From an uncultured Enterorhabdus sp. (GTDB lineage: Bacteria > Actinomycetota > Coriobacteriia > Coriobacteriales > Eggerthellaceae): a DNA stretch of 23,393 nucleotides. The DNA is taken from NCBI GenBank assembly GCA_947645965.1, contig CANSES010000015.1, positions 1 to 23,393 on the forward strand. The letters run 5' to 3'. Under the pieces are notes generated by a model. The model had not been told where the DNA came from. It saw only the letters and a list, made by a program, of their open reading frames with translations, and searched no databases. A program made the position numbers and the translations under genes. Numbering within the stretch: position 1 is the stretch's first letter; every line of letters starts with the position of its first letter. Positions 14,523 to 22,888 of the stretch are shown here, in pieces.

Positions 14523-17500
14523 GTGTGCCAGCTGACAATCGGGGCGAAGCGGGGGCGATGGCGTCGTTCTCGGAGCCGGTGCGAGAATGGTTCTCGGGGG
14601 CTTTCGGCGACCCCACGGCGGTGCAGACGCGGGCTTGGGATGCCATTGCTCGCGGCGATAACGCGCTCGTGATCGCGCCGACGGGCTCGGGCAAGACGTT
14701 GGCGGCGTTTCTATGGGCCATCGACGCGCTCATGGGTCAGAAGGCGGCCGCAGCGTCGAGCGGAGATCGATGGGCACGGGGCGTGCGCGTGCTGTACGTG
14801 TCGCCGCTGAAGGCTCTCGGTGCCGATGTGGATCGCAATTTGCAGGGTCCCCTGACGGCCATTACCGAGCTGGCCTGCGCGCAGGCGGCTGCGGTGGGGG
14901 CGGCCTCCTTCGAGGTGCGCACCGCCATGCGTACCGGCGACACCACGGCCGAGGAACGCCGCAAGATCGTGCGCAACCCTCCGGATATCCTCATCACGAC
15001 GCCCGAGTCGCTCTATCTGATGCTGACCTCCCAGGCCCGCGAGGTGCTGCGCACCGTGGAAACGGTTATCGTAGACGAGGTGCATGCGCTGGCCGGTGAC
15101 AAGCGCGGAGCGCACCTGTCGCTCTCGCTGGAGCGCCTGGACGATCTGCTGGAGCAGCCGGCTCAGCGCATCGGGCTGTCGGCCACGGTGCGCCCCCGTG
15201 ACGAAATCGCTCGCTTTCTCGGTGGCGCGCAACCGGTCACAGTGGTGGCCACCGAGGCGCCGCCCAGCCTGGACCTCTCGGTGCGGGTGCCCGTGCGCGA
15301 CCTGACCGCGGTACCTGCCTTCGACGGTTTCAAGGGAGCTGGCGACGGCACCGCGCACCTGGGCGGCGGCCCACGGCGCGCCGCTATCGAGACTGCATGG
15401 AAGTCGGATCGCGCCCTGCGCGCCGCCATGGCCGACGGTCCCGCCCCTACGGCCCACCCCGATAGTCGTGTGGGCATGGCCTCCATCTGGCCGCACATCG
15501 AGGCGGCCATTCTGGACGAGGTGCTGGCCCATCGATCCACCATCGTGTTCGTGAACTCCCGCGGCCTGTGCGAGCGGCTGACGGCGCGGTTGAACGAGCT
15601 GTACGCCAAGCGCATGGGCTTGGATGTGGCCCGATCGGAGCCAGCTGGCTATTGGAGTGATGCGGGCAGTGCTGGCAGCGATGGTGGTGCCGGGGGTGAG
15701 GCGCCCTCGCCAGCGGCTGCCGGCATCCGCGGTATCCCCACAGGAGCCGATGCCATGCGCACGGCGTCGGGCGCGGGCTTCCGTTCGGATATCGGCTCGA
15801 CCACGGCCCTCGTCACCACCCCTTCGGTGGTCATCGCCAAGGCCCATCATGGCTCGGTGTCCAAAGAGAAGCGCCTGCAGGTAGAGCGGGAGCTGAAGGT
15901 CGGCGAGCTGCCCTGTGTGGTGGCCACCTCCAGCTTGGAGCTGGGTATCGATATGGGCTCCATCGACCTGGTGCTCCAGGTGGCCGCGCCGCCGTCGGTG
16001 GCGAGCGGGCTTCAGCGGGTGGGCCGCGCGAACCACCAGGTGGGCGGCCGTTCCCAGGGCATCATCTATCCGCGCACGCGGGTGGAGGTGCTGGATGCGG
16101 CGGTGATGGCCGAAGGCATGGCGGCCGGCGCCATCGAGAGCACCCGTGTGGTGCGCAACGCCTTAGACGTGCTGGCCCAGCAGACCGTGGCCGCGGTGGC
16201 CATGGCCCCCGAGGGGCTGTCCGCCGATCAGTGGCTCGCCTGCGTGCGGCGCTCGGCCTGCTACGCCGATCTGGGGCGCCGTTCTTTCGAAGGGGTGCTC
16301 GACATGCTCGCCGGTCGTTATGGGTCGGGAGAGGTGGCCGAGTTCGCCCCGCGCATCCTGTGGGATCGCGAGACGGGTCTTTTGAAACCGCGGCCCGGCT
16401 CCCAGCGCCTGGCGGTCACGGCGGCAGGCACCATTCCCGATCGCGGCATGTTCTCGGTGGTGCTCCCCGAGGGCAACGCGAAGCAAGGGCGTCGCCGGGT
16501 GGGCGAGTTGGACGAGGAGATGGTGATGGAGTCGCGGGTGGGCGATATCATCGCCCTCGGCACCAGCACCTGGCGCATTCAGGAAATCAACGCCGATCGC
16601 GTTATCGTGGAGCCGGCTCCCGGTCGCGCTGCCCGCCTGCCCTTCTGGCACGGTGAGGCCATCGGACGCCCCTACGAGACGGGTCGTGCCCGCGGTGCGC
16701 TAGTACGCGCCCTGGACGCGGGTCTCACACAGGCTGCGGTGTCTTCCGATACAGATGGCTCCGACAGCATCGGTGCTTCCCGGTTCGAAACGGCCGACGA
16801 GGCTGCCGCGGTCTTGGCGCCCATTGTTCCTTCGGCGCTGAATGAGGATGCGCGGCGCAATCTGGGGGCGCTCATGGTGGCCCAGCGGGAGTGTACGGGC
16901 GCAGTGCCCACCGATCGGTGTCTCGTGGTGGAGCAGTGCACCGACGAGGCGGGAGATTGGCGCGTCATCCTGCACTCGCCCTTCGGGCGGCGGGTGCACG
17001 AGCCCTGGGCCCTGGCCGTGGCCCACCGCATCACCACCACGCTGGGTTTCGATCCCCAGGTCTCGGCGGCCGACGACGGCATCCTGTTGCACGTGCCCCT
17101 CAGCGAAGATGCGCTGCCCGGGCCTGAACTGTTCCTGTTCGACCCCGACGAGCTGGAGGCCATCGTGCGCGAGCGCGTGGGCTTCACGGCCCTTTTCGCT
17201 GCCCGCTTTCGCGAATGTGCGGCCCGGGCTCTGCTCGTGTCGCCCACGGCTCCGGGCAAGCGGGCGCCTCTGTGGCAGCAGCGCCTGAAAGGCGGTCAGC
17301 TGTTGGAGGCCGCGCGCCAAGAGGAGGATTTCCCCATCATTCTGGAGGCCATGCGCGAATGTCTGCAGGACGTGTTCGACCTGCCGGCCTTGCACGAGGT
17401 GATGACCGGACTTGCGGCCGAGACCATCAAGATCAGCGAGGCGCGCACTCTGGTGCCGTCGCCCTTCGCGGCCCCGCTCGTGTTCGGCTATCTGGGCGAG

Positions 17501-19993
17501 CATCTCTACGAGGGCGACTTGCCCCACGCCGAACGTCAGGCATCGCTTTTGGCCGTGGATCCGGCTCTGCTCAGCGAGTTGTTGGGTGCTGGCGCGGTGG
17601 AAGAGATGCTGGATGAGGCCGTGGTGGCTCAGGTGGCTGCGGAATTGCAGCGCACGGCCGTAGGCTGGCAGGTGCGCGGCATGGAGGGCGTGGCCGATCT
17701 TCTGCGCGAGTTGGGTCCCCTGACGGTGGATGACATCGCCGTGCGTGCGGTGCCGGCGGGCGCGGCGAAAGCCCAGGCGGTGTCTGACATTGCCGGCGAT
17801 GAATCGGCGGTTGAGGATGTCGCCGTGTCCCCGTCGGCAAACGCTTTCGTCGATGGAGATGAAGCGAGCGGCGAAGATATTGCCGCGGTACCTGTTATGG
17901 AGCTGGCAGCCGTCAGGGCGCTTCTCAAGCAGCTGGAAGCCGAGCATCGGGCGTTCCCGGCGTTGATCGGCGGCGAAGAGCGCTGGGCGGCCGCCGATGA
18001 CGGATCGCGGTTGCGGGCAGTGCTGGGTCTGGCGGTGCCCTCCTGGGCGGCGCCGCTGCCGACGGCTGAGGAGGGGGCTCTCTTGTCGCCCTCGTCAATC
18101 GTTTCGGCAATTGCTTCCGAAGCGGTTTCCTCGGGCGCCGTGGCTGTCAAGCCTCTCGATGGGCTTGTGGCGCGCTTCGCTCGCACCCATACGTTGTTCG
18201 ATGCCGAAGCCGTAGCCGTGGGGCTGGGGATCGGTCCGGCCCTGGTGTCGGATTCGCTCGAACGGATGGCCGCCGAGGGGCGGCTCGTACGTCTCGGCCA
18301 CGACCGTTGGGCCGATGCCGGAGTACTACGGCGCTTGCGCTCCCGCTCGCTGGCCCGGGCCCGTGAGGCTGTGCGCCCCGTAGGCACTGATGCTTATCTG
18401 CGCTTCCTTCTGCAGCGCCAGGCCATTGCCACGGTCGATGAGCCGTCGCTGGCGGGCATCGACGGCGTGGCCCAGGTGATCGCCCAGTTCGAGGGCGCCT
18501 ATCTGCCCATGGCCCAGTGGGAGTCTACGGTGCTGCCCCTGCGCGTGCCCGATTATCGTCCCACAATGCTCGATGAGCTGATCGCGAGCGGCGAGGTGCT
18601 ATGGGCCGCCTCGACGGTGGGCGACGATCATGTGGTGGCATTTTTCCCTACCGATTCACCCTTGGCGCCCTTGCTGGTGGACGACGCCATGGGCGTGGTT
18701 GCATCCTGTGTGCCTGAGCCGGGCGCGCGGTTTGCGTTATCGACGGCATTGCCGGCGGCGTTGGACAAGGGGCCGAAGGAAGGGCGAGGGGAAGGCGTTT
18801 CGCCCCAAGAGGGCTTCTCCGAAGAGTGCACCGCACCGGTCTTGGCTGAGGTGGTGCGTCAGGCGCTCGTGACGCGGGGGCCGGTGACCTTCCGCGCTCT
18901 GGTCGACGAAGTAGCGCGGCGGATGGATCCCTCCGGGGCCACCGAACGCGCCGTGGCCGAAGCATTGCAGGGGCTTGTGTGGGCCGGGGCCGCCACCAAC
19001 GATGGGCTCGGTTTTCTGCGGGCCGGTGGCCTGACGGCTGCCGCAGCTGTGCCCCGTAGCGGCGGTCAGGAGCCGCCGCCCTCGCGTCGCCGGGCGAGCA
19101 GCCGGCGCGGGCGATCGCTGCGCGCCGAGATGCGCGCTCAGGCACGGGCCACGGTGGTGGCGCGCCAAGGGGCGACGATGGCTTTCGATGCCGCCCTGGC
19201 TGGCCGCTGGTCGGCGTTGGCGCCGACGGCCCAAAGCTCTACGGTACAGGCCGTGGCGCTGGTGGAATCGCTGCTCGACCGCTACGGCGTGGTTACGCGT
19301 GACATTGCTCTGGCGGCGGGCGTTCCCGGGGGCCTCTCAACTTTGTATCCGGTGCTGCGCGCCATGGAGGATGCCGGTGAGTTGATGCGTGGCATGTTCG
19401 TCGACGGCATGGGTCCCGCCCAGTTCGCCGTCCGTGAGACGGTCGAGATCCTGCGCACCTTCGCCGACGTTCCCGAGGTTGCCAATGCTTCCGCCGCTTC
19501 CGATGTCGCTGCCGCTCCGACCGATGCCCTGCCGGCGTCGCTCCGTTCCTCGGCTGCCTCCCTTGTCGTGCTTCCTGCCGACGACCCCGCCTGTCTGCTG
19601 GGCGCGGGCATTCCCTGGCCCGAGGTGGCTTGGGAGGCGGCCGGTGATGCCCCGGCGGTGGACGCGGCTTTGGTGGCAGCGAAGCCGAACCGCCGCGAGG
19701 GCGCTTTGGTGGTGCTGGCTGGCGGCGCGCCCGTGCTGTGGGCGGCCCCGCGGCTGAAGTCGCTCCTGGCGTTCACCGCCGACGAGGCCGTTCTGGCCGC
19801 TGCTACCGAGGCGCTGGTGGGTGCTGTGCGCACGGCACTGAAACGGGAGGGCTCGGCGGCGGCGCGCCGCAAGATCATTGTGACCTACTTCAACGGGCGC
19901 GATGTGCTGGCCACGCCCGCCGCTGTGTGGCTCCAGGAAGCGGGCCTCGTGCGTCTGCCCGACGGTCTGCGCCTCTACACGAGCCCCTTCTAG
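14519..19993 (+). CDS. lhr: Lhr-family DEAD/DEAH-box ATP-dependent helicase
   Basis: A very large (1824 aa) SF2 helicase of the Lhr (large helicase-related) family. Motifs: Walker A APTGSGKT at 53-60, TTPESL at 160-165, DEVH at 186-189, SAT at 221-223, VFVNSRGLCERL in RecA2, ATSSLELGIDMG and QRVGRANHQVGG (motifs V/VI). A winged helix and the Lhr core domain follow, then the long C-terminal region (LLDRYGVVTRDIALAAGV near 1586) shared with full-length actinobacterial and E. coli Lhr, where this part has been linked to uracil-DNA glycosylase activity. Lhr translocates 3'-5' on ssDNA, unwinds RNA:DNA hybrids and is tied to DNA repair. It is longer than most homologues because of Ala/Gly-rich inserts near 372-425 and 1080-1140. 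The ATGA overlap supports the start; an ATG at 14558 is an alternative. Confidence 0.93.
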   Translation: MSVPADNRGEAGAMASFSEPVREWFSGAFGDPTAVQTRAWDAIARGDNALVIAPTGSGKTLAAFLWAIDALMGQKAAAASSGDRWARGVRVLYVSPLKALGADVDRNLQGPLTAITELACAQAAAVGAASFEVRTAMRTGDTTAEERRKIVRNPPDILITTPESLYLMLTSQAREVLRTVETVIVDEVHALAGDKRGAHLSLSLERLDDLLEQPAQRIGLSATVRPRDEIARFLGGAQPVTVVATEAPPSLDLSVRVPVRDLTAVPAFDGFKGAGDGTAHLGGGPRRAAIETAWKSDRALRAAMADGPAPTAHPDSRVGMASIWPHIEAAILDEVLAHRSTIVFVNSRGLCERLTARLNELYAKRMGLDVARSEPAGYWSDAGSAGSDGGAGGEAPSPAAAGIRGIPTGADAMRTASGAGFRSDIGSTTALVTTPSVVIAKAHHGSVSKEKRLQVERELKVGELPCVVATSSLELGIDMGSIDLVLQVAAPPSVASGLQRVGRANHQVGGRSQGIIYPRTRVEVLDAAVMAEGMAAGAIESTRVVRNALDVLAQQTVAAVAMAPEGLSADQWLACVRRSACYADLGRRSFEGVLDMLAGRYGSGEVAEFAPRILWDRETGLLKPRPGSQRLAVTAAGTIPDRGMFSVVLPEGNAKQGRRRVGELDEEMVMESRVGDIIALGTSTWRIQEINADRVIVEPAPGRAARLPFWHGEAIGRPYETGRARGALVRALDAGLTQAAVSSDTDGSDSIGASRFETADEAAAVLAPIVPSALNEDARRNLGALMVAQRECTGAVPTDRCLVVEQCTDEAGDWRVILHSPFGRRVHEPWALAVAHRITTTLGFDPQVSAADDGILLHVPLSEDALPGPELFLFDPDELEAIVRERVGFTALFAARFRECAARALLVSPTAPGKRAPLWQQRLKGGQLLEAARQEEDFPIILEAMRECLQDVFDLPALHEVMTGLAAETIKISEARTLVPSPFAAPLVFGYLGEHLYEGDLPHAERQASLLAVDPALLSELLGAGAVEEMLDEAVVAQVAAELQRTAVGWQVRGMEGVADLLRELGPLTVDDIAVRAVPAGAAKAQAVSDIAGDESAVEDVAVSPSANAFVDGDEASGEDIAAVPVMELAAVRALLKQLEAEHRAFPALIGGEERWAAADDGSRLRAVLGLAVPSWAAPLPTAEEGALLSPSSIVSAIASEAVSSGAVAVKPLDGLVARFARTHTLFDAEAVAVGLGIGPALVSDSLERMAAEGRLVRLGHDRWADAGVLRRLRSRSLARAREAVRPVGTDAYLRFLLQRQAIATVDEPSLAGIDGVAQVIAQFEGAYLPMAQWESTVLPLRVPDYRPTMLDELIASGEVLWAASTVGDDHVVAFFPTDSPLAPLLVDDAMGVVASCVPEPGARFALSTALPAALDKGPKEGRGEGVSPQEGFSEECTAPVLAEVVRQALVTRGPVTFRALVDEVARRMDPSGATERAVAEALQGLVWAGAATNDGLGFLRAGGLTAAAAVPRSGGQEPPPSRRRASSRRGRSLRAEMRAQARATVVARQGATMAFDAALAGRWSALAPTAQSSTVQAVALVESLLDRYGVVTRDIALAAGVPGGLSTLYPVLRAMEDAGELMRGMFVDGMGPAQFAVRETVEILRTFADVPEVANASAASDVAAAPTDALPASLRSSAASLVVLPADDPACLLGAGIPWPEVAWEAAGDAPAVDAALVAAKPNRREGALVVLAGGAPVLWAAPRLKSLLAFTADEAVLAAATEALVGAVRTALKREGSAAARRKIIVTYFNGRDVLATPAAVWLQEAGLVRLPDGLRLYTSPF

Positions 19994-20108
19994 GGGCGCG
20001 CTCGGCGGCCCGCGTTGCTAAACGAGCACCGCCGCCAGACTGCGCGTCATCTGAGCGCACTCCGGCTCCGAAATCGGCCACCAACTTCCCGCCCTCCGAC
20101 TCCTTGTA

Positions 20109-20129
20109 GGGGCGGCTTTCAGGCCGCCC
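20109..20129. repeat. Palindromic intergenic repeat, copy 2
   Basis: GTAGGGGCGGC-TTTCAG-GCCGCCC, a 7-bp stem with a 6-base loop; the GTAGGGGCGGC lead is identical to the copy at 9769-9789. It lies 116 bp after the lhr stop. The 507-bp gap 19994-20500 holds this repeat and the hairpin-rich segment listed next; open frames in it look non-coding. Confidence 0.6.
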
Positions 20130-20140
20130 TGTGGCGACAC

Positions 20141-20187
20141 AAAAAAGCGGGCACCCCGCGCGCTCTCTCGAAGCGCAGGGTGCCCGC
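20141..20187 (-). terminator. Strong Rho-independent terminator, minus strand, with no gene upstream
   Basis: Perfect 10-bp stem GCGGGCACCC (20147-20156) with GGGTGCCCGC (20178-20187), extended internally by GCGCT/AGCGC, followed on the minus strand by six T (20146-20141). It is the best terminator in the window, yet no minus-strand protein gene ends here. Confidence 0.78.
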
Positions 20188-20400
20188 CCATAAAGTACGC
20201 AGTCGCGATCCCCTTAACGCGCCGGCGTACGCCGAAGAAGGTAAAGGGAAGCGGGTGGCGGCCAGAAAGGAGAGCCGCCACCCAGGAATCCCGCCGAGAC
20301 GAGTCAGCGGTCTTCCGAAAGCCCTTGATGGAGCGGAACGGCCGCGGCCCCAATGGCCCCAAAAAGACCGTTGCCGTTTTGGCCCGCTCCCAGAGGAACG
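20141..20400 (-). ncRNA. Candidate structured non-coding RNA (unknown class)
   Basis: About 260 nt on the minus strand between a TATAGT (20412-20407, weak -35) and the T6 terminator. Inside are a bulged hairpin GGAGCGG-AACGGC with GCCGTT-N5-CCGCTCC (20330-20390), a perfect 10-bp hairpin (20253-20283, arms GGGTGGCGGC and GCCGCCACCC, 11-base loop) and a 12-bp palindrome CGGCGTACGCCG (20222-20233). None of the conserved motifs of tmRNA, RNase P RNA or SRP RNA could be found. The promoter is poor, so the 5' end is a guess. A processed 3' fragment or a leader of a lost gene is the alternative. Confidence 0.4.
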
Positions 20401-20500
20401 ATGGTTACTATAGTTTTTGAATTCCCTTGCCGCCATCGTCGCTCTGTGGTAACGTCATCGCACTTTTTGAGTAATGCCTGACCATTGAAGGAAATGCCCT

Positions 20501-21955
20501 ATGGAAAACCCCCTGGCGTCCGACGCGGTCCTTGATAAGGAAAACGCTGCGCCCTTCGTGCCCCGTCCGCGCCACCTGGCCCTATGCGCCTTTGTCATGA
20601 CGCTGTTGGCCTACACTCCCACCATGACCTCGTTCGAGGAAGCGCCGCACCTTGCCGCTTTGGCCGATACGTTTCTGTTCGCTTTCCTGCTCGCCACAGT
20701 GCTGGCGGCGGCGACGCTCACACTCGCTGCGCTCCAGGGGGAGCGCGGCATGGGGGAGCGTCGCGGAATCACGGTGGGCGCGGTGAGCGCCTACGCGGTG
20801 GGAACGCTCGGGTTCGTTTTGCTGCTGTTCGCGCCGACGGCCATGCCCGTCCTGGCGGTGGTAGCGGGTCTGTTGGCTGGGGCGGCCCTGCCCTGGATTG
20901 TGGTGGCCTGGGCTCGTCGAGTGGCGGCGCCCATGGATCACGCGCTGGTGCTGTGCGCCTTCGTTGTGGTAGCAACCTCCTTCGGCGGTTGGCTGCTCAC
21001 CCTGCTGCCTCTGCACCTGCTGGCGCCCTTGTTCTGTCTGCTGGTCATGGTGTCCGTGGCGCCTCTTATCCTGGTGGAGCCCCTCGCCTTCGAGGCCGCC
21101 GAAACGGCACGCCCGGGAAATCGCCTGGGACGGCTGGCTTCGGTGACGTGGTTGCCGCTGCTGGGCCTGGCGATCTACGGGTTCATGACCGATGTGATGA
21201 CCCACAGCGCCTTCGGTGTGGTGCGGGCCTCTTTCGTGGGCGGCCTCGTGGCCGCGGCCGTGGTGTTCGGCGCTTGCCTGCGCTGGGCCAAGCGTCCGTT
21301 GGTGCCCTGGTTCTACCGGGTGCTGGTGCCGCTGCTCGGCGCAGTCTTCATCGTGCTGGGGTCGTTTCCCGCGAATACCTTCCCCCACGACGCCTCCACG
21401 GTGGCGCTCTACGGCTTCTACATCGTGCTGGCCCTGCTGGGCTGCGCCCTGTTCTTGGCCGTGGTGCACGGTGGCGAGCTGGCGGCCGATCTGGCCTGTG
21501 GATTCGCTGTAGCGGTGGTGAGCACTGCCGCACTGGTGGGTCAGATCTTGTCGACGGTGCTCATGGTCACCCATGATTTCGGTCCCTGGCTCACGGCGCT
21601 CACGGGGCTGTTCATCGCGGTGCTGCTGGTATTTTTGGGCCGCACGGCCTGGGATGCCCTCGTGACGCCCACCGAAGAGGCGCCCGGGGCGTCCTCGACG
21701 ACGGAAACGTCCGTCCCCGAGATGTCCATGCGCGACACTCTGGAGTCGCGCTGCGCCGAGGTGGCCGCCACCGCCGCGCTCTCGCCGCGTGAGGCCGAAG
21801 TCCTCGCCTATCTGGCCCGCGGCTTCAACCCCGCTTACATCGCCAAGGAACTGGTACTCTCCATCAGCACCGTGCGTACCCACGTGCGCAACATCTATCG
21901 CAAGCTGAGCATCAACAAACGCGAGGAGCTGCTGCACCTCATCGACGGCGACTAG
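20501..21955 (+). CDS. LuxR-type regulator with N-terminal multi-pass membrane domain
   Basis: A 484-aa protein of the same design as the gene at 11874-13415: about 12 hydrophobic segments between residues 22 and 385, a linker with Thr/Glu, and a LuxR/GerE HTH at 427-484 (LSPREAEVLAYLARGFNP, then SISTVRTHVRNIYRKLSI). It ends right after the HTH. AAGGAAA precedes the ATG at 20501. Membrane sensing of a small molecule with direct transcriptional output is the presumed role; unlike the first copy, no reductase or transporter gene is next to it, so its target is unclear. Its stop codon lies inside a 12-bp palindrome GCGACTAGTCGC, and it converges on the thioesterase gene with a 17-bp gap. Confidence 0.87.
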   Translation: MENPLASDAVLDKENAAPFVPRPRHLALCAFVMTLLAYTPTMTSFEEAPHLAALADTFLFAFLLATVLAAATLTLAALQGERGMGERRGITVGAVSAYAVGTLGFVLLLFAPTAMPVLAVVAGLLAGAALPWIVVAWARRVAAPMDHALVLCAFVVVATSFGGWLLTLLPLHLLAPLFCLLVMVSVAPLILVEPLAFEAAETARPGNRLGRLASVTWLPLLGLAIYGFMTDVMTHSAFGVVRASFVGGLVAAAVVFGACLRWAKRPLVPWFYRVLVPLLGAVFIVLGSFPANTFPHDASTVALYGFYIVLALLGCALFLAVVHGGELAADLACGFAVAVVSTAALVGQILSTVLMVTHDFGPWLTALTGLFIAVLLVFLGRTAWDALVTPTEEAPGASSTTETSVPEMSMRDTLESRCAEVAATAALSPREAEVLAYLARGFNPAYIAKELVLSISTVRTHVRNIYRKLSINKREELLHLIDGD

Positions 21956-21972
21956 TCGCGATGGGGCGGCTC

Positions 21973-22410
21973 TCAGTCTTCTTCCACCAGTTCCCCGTAC
22001 AGCTCGTACAGCGCGGGGAAGGTGCGCTTGATGCTGACGGGCCTGAAGCTGTCACGCTCCACCACACACAGGGTGAGCAGGCCGTCCACCAGCGGCTTGT
22101 CGGTGGCCGGGTCGTCGCCCTCGCGAAAGACCTGTTGGCGGTAGATCGTTTTCATGGGCAGGTTCTTCACCACGCTCGTGCGCACAAAACCGCGCTCGCC
22201 GTAGCGCAGCGGGCGATGGTAGTGCAGCTCCAAATCGTAGATGGGGCTCATATAGCCCGCCTGCTCGATGGTCTCGTTGTAGGGGTATCCCACGGCGTTC
22301 AGAAAATCGATGCGCGCGTCCTCGAAGTACAGCAGATAGTTCGCGTGATACACCACGCCCATCATGTCGGTCTCCCCGTAGCGTACGGTTATGGGCGTAT
22401 CCACGTGCAT
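21973..22410 (-). CDS. Acyl-CoA thioesterase, YbgC/FadM (4HBT) family
   Basis: A 145-aa single hot-dog domain. RYGETDMMGVVYHANYLLYF at residues 9-28 is the 4-hydroxybenzoyl-CoA thioesterase/YbgC signature (family: Y-x-D/E-TD-x2-G-x-V-YH-x-NY), with Asp15 as the likely catalytic acid; YHRPLRYGER follows mid-domain. Family members hydrolyse short or aromatic acyl-CoA thioesters in the cytoplasm. No Tol-Pal genes are adjacent, so it is not the proteobacterial ybgC context. The Shine-Dalgarno before 22410 is weak. A -10 TATAAT lies at 22493-22488 just after the hairpin that follows the rhamnose mutarotase gene. Confidence 0.88.
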   Translation of the reverse strand: MHVDTPITVRYGETDMMGVVYHANYLLYFEDARIDFLNAVGYPYNETIEQAGYMSPIYDLELHYHRPLRYGERGFVRTSVVKNLPMKTIYRQQVFREGDDPATDKPLVDGLLTLCVVERDSFRPVSIKRTFPALYELYGELVEED

Positions 22411-22450
22411 GGCTTCGCTCGCTTTCTTGGAGGTCTCGCCCGGACGCGAC

Positions 22451-22488
22451 TCGAAAGCGAGCCGTCACGGGCCTTTTCACGCTTTCGA
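22451..22488 (-). repeat. 9-bp inverted repeat in the thioesterase leader
   Basis: TCGAAAGCG (22451-22459) and CGCTTTCGA (22480-22488), 20 bases apart, perfect. One arm abuts the TATAAT of the thioesterase promoter, so the repeat could be an operator pair or a leader hairpin. Confidence 0.5.
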
Positions 22489-22493
22489 TTATA
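22488..22493 (-). promoter_or_regulatory. -10 element of the thioesterase gene
   Basis: Perfect TATAAT on the minus strand, 78 bp upstream of the start codon. No good -35 is visible; the -35 region falls inside the hairpin at 22495-22526. Confidence 0.45.
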
Positions 22494-22494
22494 G

Positions 22495-22526
22495 CCGTCC
22501 CGCTCCCGAAAGCACGGGCGGGACGG
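22495..22526 (-). terminator. Hairpin after the rhamnose mutarotase gene
   Basis: CCGTCCCG-(CT)-CCCG pairs with CGGG-CGGGACGG around the loop AAAGCA: 12 bp with a 2-base bulge, starting 9 bp past the stop. No U tract; on the minus strand the next bases are CTATAAT, a promoter element. Confidence 0.5.
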
Positions 22527-22535
22527 CGGGCGCGC

Positions 22536-22847
22536 CTAATCCAGGTGGAAGAGCACCGGCAGGTCCACCGAGACCGGGGAGTTGTCGTCGTTGGTCTCCA
22601 TGATGTCGGCCATGAAGTCCCACCACTTCCGATTGATGGCCGTGTCGGCCCCGGCGGCCCAGCGCTCGGGGTCGTCGATCTCGATGTAGCCGAACAACGT
22701 GAGCGTGTCCGGGTCCAGCGCGATAGTGTAGTTGCGGCCACCATGCTCATGGATCATGGCCACCATCTCGGGCCACAGCTCGTTGTGGCGCCGCTCGTAT
22801 TCTTCCTCCATGCCGGGGTACAGCTGCATCTTGAACGTCTTGATCAT
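22536..22847 (-). CDS. rhaM: L-rhamnose mutarotase
   Basis: A 103-aa enzyme that interconverts alpha and beta anomers of L-rhamnose. It aligns over its full length with the RhaM/YiiL family: EEYERRHNELWPEM near residues 15-28 with the catalytic His21 and Tyr17, INRKWWDFM with the paired Trp of the sugar pocket, and NDDNSPVS near the C-terminus. AAGGAG five bases before the ATG at 22847 fixes the start. No rhamnose isomerase, kinase, aldolase or transporter is in the window, so it stands alone here; the pathway must be elsewhere or the enzyme may serve another deoxysugar. Confidence 0.93.
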   Translation of the reverse strand: MIKTFKMQLYPGMEEEYERRHNELWPEMVAMIHEHGGRNYTIALDPDTLTLFGYIEIDDPERWAAGADTAINRKWWDFMADIMETNDDNSPVSVDLPVLFHLD

Positions 22848-22882
22848 AAGGGCTCCTTCAATACGACGGGATCTACCGCGGC

Positions 22883-22888
22883 ATTATA
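22883..22888 (-). promoter_or_regulatory. -10 element of the rhamnose mutarotase gene
   Basis: Perfect TATAAT on the minus strand, 35 bp before the start codon, directly after the U tract of the upstream terminator. A poor -35 (CTTGTG, 16-bp spacing) would lie in the terminator loop. Confidence 0.5.

Noticed and set aside
14711..16036. 441-aa minus-strand frame opposite the Lhr gene
   Set aside because: His/Arg/Gly-rich antisense reading of helicase motifs, no start signal.
20141..20400. tmRNA, RNase P RNA or SRP RNA
   Set aside because: Checked by eye for the conserved GAGGAAAGTCC core, the tmRNA ends and the SRP tetraloop region; none present.
20018..20436. Overlapping 105-114 aa minus-strand frames in the gap after lhr
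   Set aside because: They span the palindromic repeat and the terminator hairpin, have no domains, and have composition typical of translated repeats.
21948..21959. GCGACTAGTCGC palindrome as terminator of the second LuxR gene
   Set aside because: It has no loop and no U tract; it is more likely a chance palindrome around the stop codon.
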